Source of the DNA: Branchiostoma floridae
Lineage: Eukaryota; Chordata; Leptocardii; Amphioxiformes; Branchiostomatidae
Direction of reading: 5' to 3'
Length of the DNA stretch: 64,000 bases
NCBI RefSeq assembly: GCF_000003815.2
Contig: NC_049995.1
Coordinates: 15,248,721 to 15,312,720, forward strand
Shown here one piece after another: positions 34,723-43,330 of this stretch. Each line of letters begins with the position of its first letter. Position 1 is the stretch's first letter. The notes under the pieces are model-generated. The model made no database searches and was not told the origin of the DNA. It saw nothing but the letters and a program-made list of their open reading frames with translations. Position numbers and translations under genes: made by a program.

Positions 34723-35539
34723 GCACACACACGCACGCACATACAAACACACACACACACATACTTTCTAGACCTTTGTCTTCTATAACAGTTCTGAACT
34801 CACGTGTAGTCTGAGAATAGTCTAGAATCGGAGATCCTTCTGTGGGAACAGCTCGTCCTGCTGTAATGGCTTGAACAGTAGCCGCTGATGTGGTGGACAT
34901 TTGCCCTATTCTGTTAGTCCGAACTGAAGTAAACAATCTCCCAACTGTTGTAGATTCAGCAGTAGGTAACAACGGCCCAGCTGTCGACGAATGTCTCAAA
35001 GTATTGGATAGAATAGATGTTAATAATGACCGCCCTGTAGTATTTGGCTGGCCAGTTTGTGAACTGTGCCTGGCCCTTGTTGTTGGAGAGCGTCTGGACT
35101 GGCTAGAAGCTAAGGTGTGACCAATTGTTGTTGGTTCCTTTGTGGTGTAAGATACTACAGAAGTCCATGACAGTTCAGTAGTCTGAGACTCATCCGTAGA
35201 TTGTTCGGATGTCGGAGACTGTCTTACAGGTGAAGAATCTCTTGTAGTAGAGGACAAAATAGAAATCAACGACCGTCCTGTGGTCGCAGACTTCCCCGTT
35301 GGTGACGAATTTGCAGTTGAGGACTGTCCAGAACTAGGAGACTGACCAGCAACCACAGAGGACTCAGTAGAAGTCTGGGGCTGCCCAGAGTTCTTAGCTT
35401 GACCGGAGAGTGTTGCGTAGTTTCCAGATGATGTCGATGACAATCTAAGGGCCAGTGAGTACCCAGGTGACATGGTGGAGGACTGAGATGCGACGATCGG
35501 CACCAGGATGAAGATGATGACGTTCTCAATGACCAACAT
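21969..35539 (-). CDS. mosaic extracellular protein: mucin-kringle-LDLa-F5/8C with NGTYP repeats (whole gene model)
   Basis: Nine minus-strand coding exons, all bounded by consensus AG/GT sites and all in phase 1, can be joined: 35539-34804, 31833-31567, 31089-30139, 27630-27520, 26233-26120, 25559-24738, 24105-23974, 23571-23251, 23023-21969. The sum is 4509 bases, 1502 codons plus stop, in one frame. Domain order: signal peptide, Ser/Thr-rich region, kringle, Thr then Gly/Ser-rich region, two LDLa, 16-residue NGTYP repeat block, F5/8C, second repeat block, C-terminus. Phase-1 symmetric exons are the hallmark of shuffled extracellular modules. The protein should be secreted or surface-bound, Ca-binding (LDLa) and densely glycosylated. 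The exact exon set and the 3' end are inferred; two genes or extra exons cannot be excluded. The function is unknown and I recognise no named orthologue. Confidence 0.65.
23110..23225. mobile_element. foldback repeat (TTCGAACAAATAGAACCCC)
   Basis: ATTTCGAACAAATAGAACCC then CTGTTCTAT is mirrored by ATAGAACAGGGGGTTCTATT then TGTTCGAAAT, an almost perfect 30-bp hairpin in the intron. A related element is at 29950-30110. Confidence 0.6.
23251..23571 (-). CDS. mosaic gene exon 8: F5/8 type C (discoidin) domain, second part
   Basis: 107 codons between TTCTCTCTAG and ACAACAG|GTAAAG, phase 1. Reads [40 protein letters not shown], then [19 protein letters not shown] and [16 protein letters not shown], the FTLQMS strand and the ARYWRFVV strand are standard F5/8C signatures. 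The pair of terminal cysteines usual in the family is absent, as in some bacterial and amphioxus-type members. Such domains bind glycans or phospholipids. Confidence 0.85.
23580..23770. repeat. (GGAA)n microsatellite
   Basis: About 180 bases of GGAA/GGAAGGAA-type repeat. In the transcript it is TTCC, forming an oversized polypyrimidine tract directly upstream of the F5/8C acceptor. Confidence 0.9.
23974..24105 (-). CDS. mosaic gene exon 7: F5/8 type C (discoidin) domain, first part
   Basis: 44 codons between TTTCACTAG and CACAAG|GTACCG, phase 1. Reads [20 protein letters not shown] then [20 protein letters not shown] and WNPQ. The AxKVLDGNxxTYW stretch is the typical start of a discoidin beta-barrel. 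Confidence 0.75.
24185..24480. repeat. dispersed repeat with CTAGGGGGCCCAAA and (CA)n tail
   Basis: CTAGGGGGCCCAAA occurs twice, and GTTCTTGAGTTATGC is followed by ACACACAC. A related copy is at 62955-63260 (GCTAGGGGGCC, CCGTTCTTGAGTAAT, ACACACAGACAGACAG). Class unknown; intronic here. Confidence 0.5.
24738..25559 (-). CDS. mosaic gene exon 6: NGTYP/DWW repeat block A
   Basis: 274 codons from the acceptor ACTTCCAG to AACG|GTACGT, phase 1 both ends. After a short [15 protein letters not shown] lead come irregular NGTYP, NGSYP and NSTYP motifs, one CGNSS/PCRNGS pair with cysteines, then nine regular 16-residue units [16 protein letters not shown] with variants AWW, PWW, TSTS, RPD. Every unit has the N-glycosylation sequon NGT (or NGS/NST). 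I do not recognise the repeat as a known domain. A (CT)n tract lies just upstream of the acceptor. Confidence 0.75.
25610..25770. repeat. (CT)n/(CTGT)n microsatellite
   Basis: About 150 bases of CTCTCT and CTGTCTGT on the plus strand, i.e. a polypurine GA tract in the transcript, 50 bases upstream of the repeat exon's acceptor. Confidence 0.9.
25870..25995. mobile_element. fragment of the TAGTCTCTACCAGACT element
   Basis: GCTAGTCTCTACCAGACT also occurs at 43332. The remainder contains GGCCTAGGAG and CTGCCTAGGCTG words. Class unknown. Confidence 0.35.
26120..26233 (-). CDS. mosaic gene exon 5: second LDL-receptor class A domain
   Basis: 38 codons between TTTTCCAG and TGTG|GTGAGA, phase 1 both ends. 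Reads [20 protein letters not shown] then [19 protein letters not shown]. Six cysteines; the calcium motif DCNDAGDED is nearly standard. No duplicated fragments accompany this exon. Confidence 0.85.
26250..26487. mobile_element. foldback MITE with ~85-bp arms
   Basis: ATCATAGGACATAGGAATTT then TCTCTTACACAACCAGTTTAT at the left is mirrored at the right (ATAAACTGGTTGTGTAAGAG then AAATTCCTATGTCCTATGAT). Each arm also carries the hairpin CTGAGGAAG..GTCTGACAGACATCGAAA. It inserted 17 bases upstream of the second LDLa exon's acceptor. Confidence 0.7.
26488..27338. other. intron of the mosaic gene, nothing recognised
   Basis: AT-rich intron sequence between the two LDLa exons without visible exons or repeats. 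Confidence 0.4.
27339..27455. mobile_element. fragment of the TTCACCTTTATCCG MITE
   Basis: GGTAGTTTCAAATT, TTGCAGTGTGAAAC and CCAACGGATATAGGTTACCC then CGCGGATAAAG match parts of the element at 47404-47618. Lies in the intron just downstream of the first LDLa exon. Confidence 0.5.
27520..27630 (-). CDS. mosaic gene exon 4: LDL-receptor class A domain
   Basis: 37 codons between CTTCCTCCAG and GACTGTC|GTAAGT, phase 1 both ends. Reads [20 protein letters not shown] then [17 protein letters not shown]: six cysteines and the acidic calcium motif DCxDxSDExxC (here [11 protein letters not shown]), so the fold should bind Ca2+. Upstream lie a minisatellite and four truncated copies of this exon. Confidence 0.85.
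27640..28495. repeat. 43-bp minisatellite derived from the LDLa exon, ~19 copies
   Basis: Unit, plus strand: AAATTGTCACACACAGTGGA then GTGAAAGAAAAGTGGAACAG and TAN. The piece TAAAAATTGTCACACACAGT then GGAGTG is identical to the interior of the LDLa exon (coding HSTVCDNF); the remaining ~17 bases are foreign. Copies differ mainly at one base (A/G/C before AAATTG). Confidence 0.85.
28485..28955 (-). pseudogene. four truncated copies of the LDLa exon head
   Basis: Top ends at 28543, 28651, 28790 and 28955, each following a TCAG/CCAG acceptor and reading [20 protein letters not shown], then lost at VCDN. None reaches the calcium-binding half or a donor. The highest one reads a changed codon (GTG TGC to GTG TGT-like, VC retained). 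Confidence 0.75.
29463..29650. mobile_element. foldback element with CGTTTCGGTGACC...TTCAGGG motif
   Basis: TTTAATTCTCACCAACG (29469) is mirrored by GTTGATGAGAATAAA (29632-29646). The left arm holds CGTTTCGGTGACCGTCTGTC then ACCTTCTTCAGGG, a hairpin motif also present at 26.3 kb. Possibly derived from a Penelope-like retroelement, where such CTGA..GAAACG hairpins are known. Confidence 0.45.
29950..30110. mobile_element. foldback repeat with TTCGAACAAATAGAACCCC
   Basis: ATCGAACAAATAGAACCCCT near 29974 is partly mirrored by TTCGAAATAGAACCATGATC near 30063; TTTTGACGG words occur in both directions. Related to the element at 23110-23225. Lies immediately downstream of the Gly-rich exon. Confidence 0.45.
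30139..31089 (-). CDS. mosaic gene exon 3: Thr-rich then Gly/Ser/Thr-rich region
   Basis: 317 codons from the acceptor CATCTATAG to CCAA|GTGAGA, phase 1 on both sides. Starts with a poly-Thr stretch ([20 protein letters not shown]), then Ser/Thr/Asn-rich, then ~170 residues of irregular [13 protein letters not shown] units. Low complexity, no cysteine; likely an O-glycosylated flexible spacer. If the donor is ignored the frame ends four codons later at TAA, so it could also be a terminal exon in some transcripts. Confidence 0.6.
31567..31833 (-). CDS. mosaic gene exon 2: kringle domain
   Basis: 89 codons between GTTCTAG and G|GTAACC, phase 1 at both ends. Six cysteines with kringle spacing: [56 protein letters not shown]. 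The GxxYRG and CRNP motifs are the kringle core. Kringles bind proteins or lysine-containing ligands in extracellular proteins; the conserved PWCY part is replaced by PYCF, so ligand binding is unpredictable. Preceded by an array of half-copies (31946-33465). Confidence 0.85.
31946..33465 (-). pseudogene. array of seven half-kringle exon copies plus a remnant
   Basis: Copies with top ends at 32041, 32244, 32459, 32658, 32871, 33075 and 33287 (mean spacing ~207 bp), and a stub at 33441-33465. Each keeps the intron end (ATGTT..TTCTAG) and the first ~90 bases of the kringle exon up to TGGAGTTC, then switches to the same intron text (TTTAATAATGAAATTAGTTG). Two copies have a shortened LYCLEFF end. 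All retain an AG acceptor; none has the second half of the domain or a donor. Confidence 0.8.
33466..34499. other. intron of the mosaic gene, nothing recognised
   Basis: Between the kringle array and the mucin exon. Degenerate repeats GTGTAGAGTGG...ATATA and CTCATTCAATTTC recur near 33490-33680. No exon signal seen. Confidence 0.4.
34500..34760. repeat. (CA)n microsatellite
   Basis: About 250 bases of CACACA with interruptions; TG/GU-rich in the transcript, starting 40 bases after the donor of the mosaic gene's first coding exon. Confidence 0.9.
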
Positions 35540-35600
35540 TTCTGTAGACTAATTCTTCTCTTGCTGAAGAACTCCCTGGTGACGTAGATTGTTTAGCTTC
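34804..35600 (-). CDS. mosaic gene exon 1: signal peptide and mucin-like region
   Basis: Exon starts after the acceptor TTTATTTTCCAG (35601), so an untranslated exon lies upstream. ATG at 35539 opens [20 protein letters not shown], a clear signal peptide. About 220 residues follow that are mostly Ser, Thr, Gln, Gly, with loose repeats (TGRSL, SSTT, TSEQS), as in O-glycosylated mucin stalks. Donor ACTACAC|GTGAGT at 34803 leaves phase 1. A (TG)n tract lies just inside the intron. Confidence 0.7.
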
Positions 35601-35635
35601 CTGGAAAATAAAACACCGCGGTGCCTTTAGTCCGA

Positions 35636-35860
35636 TTAGAGTCAGTTTTAAGGGTCATCGTAAGAATAGTTTTAAGAAATACCTGCAGATAGATGATCGT
35701 AGATGTGCAAAAGTTAGATACGACAGGTCGTTCAATCTAATACAACCAGCTGCTGCCGTTCCGCGTGCCTGCGAAGCTGGTGTGTTACGCCGAAGAGTGG
35801 TTATACCGGCTATATAGAAACAGATACTGATACAGATAGAGAAATGGCATAAGATTCTAG
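35636..35860 (+). mobile_element. LINE 3' end fragment
   Basis: Plus-strand frame reads GHRKNSFKKYLQIDDRRCAK then VRYDRSFNLIQPAA, and AGVLRRRVVIPAI, followed by CGGCTATATAGAAACAGATA. The same protein end and 3' UTR appear inverted at 60200-60625. CR1/L2-type non-LTR retrotransposon, 5' truncated. Confidence 0.6.
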
Positions 35861-36084
35861 CGAAACGATTTTTTGTTATCTTGCCATTGTTATTACTATT
35901 GCTATAAGTTTACAATGTTCTTTGTAATTGGTACACTAAAAATAAACTATTGACTTGAGTGTAGCGCCGCATTGTCCTTGCCTTTGTCTTAAACAAATAA
36001 TCAATGCTTTATCGCTCAGAAAATCGATATGGATTTCATGCAAGTCTTTCAGCATGGATTTACAACCGACACGTGGTCTACACA

Positions 36085-36405
36085 AGACAGGCATCACTGG
36101 TAGTATCTTTAATCAGTCACGCGAATAGTGACGACTCCACGCATCGGGCCTAACCGGTCGGAAAGAAACAACGACTGTGTCGGAATGCCTCGCTCAAATC
36201 TCGCTCTGCCGACTCAGAATATCTCCACAAGAACGCAGAGAAGGCTTATCTAAAGTAGAAACGGGTAGTTTCTGTCAGGAATCGCGATTTTGGGGCAAAA
36301 ATTTGCGTCAGTGTTAAAATTTGCAGACGGCGGCTTGTGACAAGACAGACACCAATGGTAATCTTTCAATCAGGCACGCGAATAGTGACGTGTCTACGCG
36401 TCATT
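36085..36405. repeat. ~200-bp block shared with the GMEB promoter region
   Basis: 36146-36345 aligns with 45725-45925: shared AACGACTGTGTCGGAATGCC, TCGCTCAAATCTCGCT, CGCGATTTTGGGGCAAAAAT and GCAGACGGCGGCTTGTGAC. It is bracketed here by two direct copies of AAGACAG-CA-CA-TGGTA then CACGCGAATAGTGACG (36088 and 36346). Confidence 0.7.
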
Positions 36406-36799
36406 CGTTTGATAAGACAATACATTAATGCTTTCAAGGCCTTCATATAAGATTATGATGTTCATCTATAAGCTGTTTAATCTCGTTCTTCATGAATGCC
36501 TTGTTCACTGACTATTTGCACTTCTGTCACTTAGGTTAATTCCACATCCTGTTGTTTTTACCTTCTTTGTTTGTTCTTTCTTTATCGTTCGGTCTGATCT
36601 GCGAGACGTCGCACGCACTGTTTGGACAATAAAAAGGTGGTCGTCGCGACATATTACGTCTTGATCAGACGATAAAAACGCGACCTCTATTATGACTTGT
36701 TTATGAGTATGCCGTAAATCAAATTGTTTCCATTGGTTATGGTAGCACTTCGACAGATTTGATTGTATAAGCTAAAGCTAAAACTAAAGTTGCCATACA

Positions 36800-37060
36800 T
36801 CACATTTTGATGCGTAGGCCCGGCACCCATCTCCGTTTTTAAGCCCTGGGGTCACACATATATAAGTCACTACAGCAGGGGGCCAGTCCACCGGTAGTGA
36901 GGTGTGTTTAGCTTCCATACTCTTCCTCTTTGCAGAGAAAGAAGTATGTACCATTTTTAGAGTCTTTGGTATGACCCGGCTACAACATCCAGTCTTCCTT
37001 GGTGGGCTCCCATCCAAGTACTGTCTGGACTGCACGTTGCTTAACTTCCGTATTGTATAA
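36800..37060 (-). mobile_element. 5S rRNA-derived SINE
   Basis: On the minus strand near 37050-36990: CGGAAGTTAAGCAACG then AGTACTTGGATGGGAGCCC, which matches the 3' half of 5S rRNA (GGAAGCTAAGCAGG, AGTACTTGGATGGGAGACC). A SINE-type body follows (GTGTGACCCCAGGGC, GGAGATGGGTGCCGG). It is not a 5S gene because the first half is gone. The tail sequence recurs many times at 39660-40225. Confidence 0.6.
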
Positions 37061-38780
37061 GGTAGCTATAGTGTTCGCATGTATAAGAATAATATCCCGT
37101 ATATCTGCGTACAAATTATGTAGCTGTGAACTTGTGTCGGAAAAGATATCTTATACAACAGACGAAATTTGATATAATCAATATATTTGCAATAGAAAGA
37201 CTTGAAAATGATTCATTGAAATTCATACATGATATTATACGTGTATGTCTCTTTGATATTTGGGGACATAAAGGAAATTTGGTGACGGCAACGGTGAACG
37301 TCCCAGGTTATGATATTTAATATAAAGAACATCCAAAATGGACCAGAAATTATACTTTACAATCAGTACTCAAATCATAACGGGGTAACACACTACGTAC
37401 GTAACGGCTTCGAAAACAAAATTTTCTGTATGATATTATAGAAATAAGCTTGAGAAGAAAAAAGAATACATAAAGACAACCTGACGTGTACATTACAGGA
37501 TAAAAAAATCATGATTAAAACATAACACATACGCAAATTATTGTTTTAATCTAACCTGAGAACAAGTCATTTGAATACATGTATCATTCGAGCAGAAAGT
37601 ACCACAAACTAATACGATAGAGGAATGCCAGTATTGGCGTGACTGTTTCAACGCAAGTGCGATCCTTGAGGTAGAAGGTCACACGTTGTCAATGATGTGG
37701 TCATTCTTGCACAATAATACAACCTTGAATTAAAAAATCATTTGCATTTATCATAACTTAAACACAGCAAACGAGCATTGATACAACATAACCCCCTCGT
37801 TCCTTTTTGAAAGTATTCTATCAAATGTAGCTGGTTATATAACGCTTGTACGGACGTGCTCTTTAACCTACATATTAACAGCCAAACGGTTACAAAATGA
37901 CAAATATGTACAATCAATCATTTTGTGACTTAAACACAATTAAAAATCTTACCTGAAAATGTTTGCAAATAAACAAGGGTCTTCGTTTGGGGCGTTCTCC
38001 TCGCCACCGACGTATAAACCACAAACATTCAGTCTGATCTTTGCTGAAAAATGACGCTTTGCCCGTCACATTCCTGGAACTATGTCTGGATTACAACACC
38101 TGCTGGGATGGTGATAGGCTACGAAACAGGCTTCTTGGTGGGCCGTTTTATCTTAGCATGTGTGGTTTTCTGCTTGTATATGAATGTTATTGTTGTCCCT
38201 GAGTCCAGAAGACTGTCAAAGCTTTTCAAGTATAATCTGTTACCACTCCATGTTCATATATCTATTGTGACTTTGTAAAAATGATGTAATCTGAATCTTT
38301 GTTAGTAACATCTTGCCTGAGCCTTCCCTCAAATGAAATATCGTAGACTTCAATGAAGAGTTGCCTGGAGGCTGATTTGAGCTCCTCGTGAAGAAACAAA
38401 AGTCCAAACAAACAAACAAACAAACAAACAAACAAACAAACAAACAAACATGATACACAATCTTCTAGAAAATTGAATCAGATATACAATCAGCAAACCG
38501 TGAGCACATTACAAAGCCTCGTACAAAAAGTCCAAATAAAAAGCCTTCTATGGAGGCTACGATAACATGCAATTAATAATTCAAAATCAGCTGTCCCAAC
38601 ATATTGAGCGGTATACGCAGCAGCACTGGGTTTTCCTCTACCCGCATGCGTCCTGTATATAATGATAATCCAAAAGATAACTCAATCAAATCTACAAAGA
38701 CGTTCCGACGTTGCCTTTTCGCACAGCCCATTGAACTGATGGGATTGAAGCGACAAGGTCAATCGGTGTTATTATATCGG
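37061..38780. other. spacer, no gene recognised
   Basis: AT-rich. Contains a (CAAA)n run at 38405-38450 and no convincing frame; a 75-codon plus frame at 38051 has no recognisable features. Confidence 0.35.
38405..38450. repeat. (CAAA)n microsatellite
   Basis: About eleven CAAA units. Confidence 0.9.
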
Positions 38781-38789
38781 TTCATGATC

Positions 38790-40226
38790 TTAAACCACTC
38801 GCGTGTCTTGGGATATAGGCTGATTTAATACTGCCAAACCCGGATATATCCGGCACACATATACATGCCCTGTGTGCCGCGCCCGGATATATCCGGGATA
38901 GCATATTCCCTTGAAGTAGCAGCTTTGCGCACGTGTAGCGCACGAACCCCGAAAGTTAGAGACGGCTCCGGCCTTGTTCGGGGGTTTCTTTTTGGAGGTC
39001 AGCGGCCAACCCTGGCAATGATAGCATTTTAGAAAACTCTAGGGCTGAAACTCTGGCAGTTAAAGGGTTAAGGCCCGTCCTACATTGCCGCACCCAAGAG
39101 GGGGGCCAATCAGTCCAGGGCAGCGGAGTTTGCGCTACACAGACTAGGAGAAGTCAAGCAGGGAATCGTGGAACTAAATACGTCAAGTTAAGGTACTCTC
39201 CAAGCAGAGGTGAGGCTCCGGCTGTTTTTTAATGTTTTTTTTTAGTCGTTTGTATCGGGCTTTCTATTTTGTCATTTTTCTTGATGTGCGCCAGCCAAAC
39301 AGGTTTTGACACGGCCAGATATAAACACAAATAGAAAGCCCGATAAAAACGACTAAAAAAAACGTTAAAAAACAGCCGGAGCCTAACCTCTGCCTGGAGT
39401 TCAAGAAAAATGACAAAAAAGAAAGCCCGATAAAAACGACTAAAAAAAACAGCCGGAGCCTAACCTCTGCTTTGAAAGTATCTTGGGAGAAGTCAAGCCT
39501 GATTTTATCGCGCTTCTTAAGGCCCGTCCTACATTGCCGCGCCCAAGAGGGGGGCCAATTAGCCCAGGGCAGCGGAGTTTGCGCTACACAGACTAGGAGA
39601 AGTCAATCAGGGAATCGTGGAACTAAATAAGTCAAGTTAAGGTTGCCCGTGCATCTGTAGTGGATGCTTAAGGGTGGCGCCCATCTCCATTCCTGTAGCC
39701 CTTTGGCCACACATTTGTGCAAATAATTCGCGTGTCTTGGGAAAAGTCAAGCGGGGAGTCGTGGAACTGAATAAGTCAATTTAAGGTTGCCCGTGTATTT
39801 GTAATGGATGCTTAGGGGTGGCGCCCATCTCCATTGTAGTCCTTGGGCCACACATTTGTGCAAACCACTCGCGTGCCTTGGGAGACAGAAGTCAAGCGGG
39901 AATTTGTGGAACTGAACAAGTTAAGCTAAGGTTGTCTGTAACAGATGGTTAGGAGTGGCGCCCATCTCAATTTCTATAGCCCATATATTTGTACCGGCCA
40001 CTACAGCAGGAGGCTAGTTCGCTAGTGGCGCCCATCTCCATTTCTGTAACCCTTGGGCCACACACATTGTGCAAGTCACTACAGCAGGGGGCTAGTTCGC
40101 TAGTGGCGCTCGTCTCCATTTCTGTAGCCCTTGGGCCACACATTTGGTACAGCCACTACCGTGAGTAGGGGGCTAGTGCGCTGGTAGTGATGTGTGTTTA
40201 ACTCCCATTCTCTCATACACACAGGA
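38790..40226. repeat. degenerate tandem/nested array of SINE-tail units
   Basis: Two ~125-bp blocks (39066-39195 and 39519-39650) begin AAGGCCCGTCCTACATTGCC and end GGAATCGTGGAACTAAATA. From 39650 follow several units of GTGGCGCCCATCTCCATT then TTGGGCCACACATTTGTGCA and CTACAGCAGGGGGCTAGT, the tail of the 5S-derived SINE. A fragment related to the first block also occurs at 57125-57225. Confidence 0.6.
39194..39480. mobile_element. TACTCTCCAAGCAG foldback MITE, copy A (rearranged)
   Basis: Left end TACTCTCCAAGCAGAGGTGA then GGCTCCGGCTGTTTTTTA; the complementary right end occurs twice, at ~39370-39400 and 39450-39480, showing a partial internal duplication. Sits between the two 125-bp blocks. 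Confidence 0.6.
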
Positions 40227-41092
40227 TACAGTGGAAGCCGCTTAAATGCACACCCAATTTGCCAGCGAATTCCGTGCAATTATCCGGCGTGTGCGATAAT
40301 GCGGAGTTGGTCATTTGGACCGCATCACCACGGTCGGAGGGGCCGAGAGGTGGTATGGGGGGTAGTACAACGCACAGTTTATTTACGTGTTACAGTATAG
40401 TAGTGCTGTACCTGTTGTGCTCCGGACGTCTTATACATGTCTTCACGAAACGTCGTACTGCAATGCACTTAAAATCGAAACTAAAAGAAAGTTACTGTAT
40501 ACGTTATGTAGCTTCCTGATCACGAAATTTAAGCATCGCCGCCGAAGGCGAGTGTTATGTCCGTCTGTAGGCCCCGAGTCGCTGTGTCACGGTTTCCGAC
40601 TGGCTGCCAAGAACATAAAACTACTGCATAAGTATTTCCCCGCGACCCTGGCCTAATTACAGTAATTAGACAATGGACAGATAGAGAACAGTTTTTATTT
40701 AGTATGTCAGAGCAAGTTGTCTGCCAAATCGTAATGCCGGCTTTGACGACCTTAAGCTGGCGGGCGTCTCTTCATGGTGCCGACCCAACAATATCGCGTT
40801 CTTTTGATCCCAATAACAATTTCATACATGTTGTCAGTATAGCGACTTCACAAAGGCCGTTTTCGGCTTATTTGTACCGTGTCTGACGATTTTAGCACGC
40901 ATTTTTAGTCAATTTCTTGACGATGTTTGACAAATTTTCGTGCAATTATCCGGCGTTCGTGATTTTTTGTCGTGCAGATAAGCGAAGTCACTAACAATGT
41001 AGTGAATGGGAGACGGTTTGGGATTTTGGGATTCCGTGCAATTACCCGAAGTGTGCGTTTATCCGAGGTGCAATTAACTGGCTTCCACTGTA
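40227..41092. mobile_element. pogo/mariner-like element, non-autonomous, 866 bp
   Basis: Ends TACAGTGGAAGCCGCTTAAA then TGCAC and GTGCAATTAACTGGCTTCCA then CTGTA are inverted; TA at both outer edges fits the Tc1/mariner/pogo target. Repeated internal TCCGTGCAATTATCCGGCGT. It interrupts a SINE tail, whose right part (AGTAGGGGGCTAGT) resumes at 41101. No transposase frame. Confidence 0.65.
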
Positions 41093-41571
41093 CTATGAAC
41101 AGTAGGGGGCTAGTCTGCAGGTAGCGATGTGTACTAGTAACTATGTAAACAAAGGTGTTGAAGCATCATCCACTGTGTATACATACACAATTACACATGT
41201 ACATGTCATTTGTCTCCAAGGACGCCGTGTCTTGCAATAGCGCTCCTACCGGGAAATACAAGCATTGCACACATTTAGTACAAGCCTTGGATGCTTGGTT
41301 GACCTAACTTGCTATTAAAAAACGGGTTTACGCAAGATGTCGAACTTCTATAGCAACAATCCTATCTTACCACGTAGAATGTTTGATTTTGGGATACGTA
41401 GCAGGTTTCTTTATTATCAGCCGTTCTTGTGTTGTCATGATTTTGGAGATTTGAGGTCATTGATACGGTTCAAGCTTACGCGAATAACTCAATAAGAGCT
41501 TCCTAGCGGTTTCTATTTAAACTGCAGATGTGTGTGTTTTGTTGGTGTCGCATAGATGACAATTTTATGGC
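41093..41571. other. spacer, SINE tail remnant then nothing recognised
   Basis: The first ~40 bases continue the interrupted SINE tail. No other structure seen. Confidence 0.35.
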
Positions 41572-41581
41572 CTGGGTCACG

Positions 41582-43285
41582 CAGTGCTGTCTCCAGGACC
41601 CGTCCCTCCGTCCCTGGACGGAAATTTACTTGTTGGGACGGAAAAAAAATTCACCCACTCCGTCCCAAAAAATCTTAATTTCATGACATGAAAATGCAGT
41701 TTCGTAAGCTTAAAATGGCAGATTCAATAACTAAGATAGGCTTCCGACTTCAAATTTAATGGACTTTTGCCTTTTCCTTCACGACGCCCCCACGTTCCAA
41801 GCCGCGAGATGAACGAGGCCCCGACTTACGGAGATGTGTGGAGATCAGAGATCGGCAAAGCGTGCTATTCGCGTGGCGCAAAAGAAGGCGGGGCTGCGGC
41901 GTTATCTTACATTACCACTGTGCCTTACCACAGTTGTGGCTCTTTAGCAAGTTTAAGCTAAAGTCCCAATGTCGACCAGCACCAATGTCCAAACATAAAC
42001 TACTGGGACCGGTGGATGCATGACTCTCGAACTGATGATGTGGCGAACACGCGGTCTAACGCCTGTTCTTTTCATAAACATTTTCCAGACACGCCCTATT
42101 GGCGAAAGTTCGGGGTTTAGCAGAAATCAGCTTCTTTTCATAAGCAGGCCGCCCGGGCGTTGGGCGGAGAACGCATCCCGCCCAATTTGTTTCCGTATTG
42201 TAAAAGCCTTGTTGTGTGTGTACTGGTGTATGCATTATGAACAAACATGACAAGAAAACATCGGTAATAATCACTTTTATTCAATGTTTTATTTTGCAAT
42301 GCCGATCGAATCACCCACCCGGCCCTTGTACGTTTTAAAATCAACATTAACGGGAAACTGCAATTCATTATGAACCTGACACGGTGAATCAGAAATTATC
42401 TTTCTTTACTCGGCCGTCGTGTGTGTGTCGGAGGCCTCAGTAAACCGTCACACTGGTGATCTCCATAGTTCTACAACAAAGGACGTTTTCCCCGCGGTGC
42501 AAACTGTAAACAAACGGCAAACACCATATTCTCACCGTCTACGTCTAAGATGTGACGAAACCACGGCCGATTCTTGCGCCATTTATCTTCAAAATCACGT
42601 CTGTGCTTGGATTTGGGACCGAGTTCGCAGCGCCGTGTTCGTAAAGTTCCACGCTTCTTCGTGATTGACATGGTGTTACCGCTTTGTCCACGCCGCTGCT
42701 GGTTGTGATAGGTGGGAAGTTGATTGGATTTGTAGAATTATCACGCACGCCCTGTCGCAGGCGCTACTTCAGAAGGCTGCCGCCGGACCTGCTACCATGG
42801 TAACGACACGTCTAGCCACATTTTCCAACTCGCTACAGCTTATACATAATTTTCGGCGGAATGTAACCCGATAATCACGGGAAAATATTAGGAATCGAAC
42901 TTGTATAGCTTTTGCCGATCTTCCACTAAAATTATGCGGAAGTAGCCCGCGACAGTAGTCTTACCGCAACACTGCTTAACGAACAAAATATTTCGTCAGC
43001 GAAATGCCCGACCAAGGGCCGAGCAGTCGGAACAAAGCCTTTTGTTTCGAGATCGTGGGGTGTCGGTAGTCCTACTTTGCGAAATGAAATTTTGCATCTG
43101 AAAATACGTGAAATAGCGTTTTAGAGGGTTTGAATTTTCAAATTTTCCCGGGGGAGCATACCCCCGGACCCCCCTAGTTTGGCGAGCGCCGTAGGCGCTC
43201 GCGTCGGGCCTTCGGCCCGATTCCCCCCACAATTTACAAATGTTAGGGACGGAAATAAATCTCAAGCTGGAGACAGCACTGCCTG
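41582..43285. mobile_element. hAT-like element, ~1.7 kb, no intact gene
   Basis: GCAGTGCTGTCTCCAG at the left and CTGGAGACAGCACTGC at the right are perfect 16-bp inverted repeats, followed inward by GTCCCTCCGTCC and GGGACGGAAATAA. Near the right end is CCCGGGGGAGCATACCCCCG then GACCCCCCTAG, a stretch common in metazoan hAT elements. CTGGGT stands on both outer sides. Only short frames inside. Confidence 0.6.
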
Positions 43286-43330
43286 GGTGTCATTATATTT
43301 GGTTTGCCACGGCTCATTTCCGTTAGCAAG

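Noticed and set aside
36985-37055. 5S rRNA gene
   Set aside because: Only the 3' half of the 5S sequence is recognisable and it continues into a SINE body.
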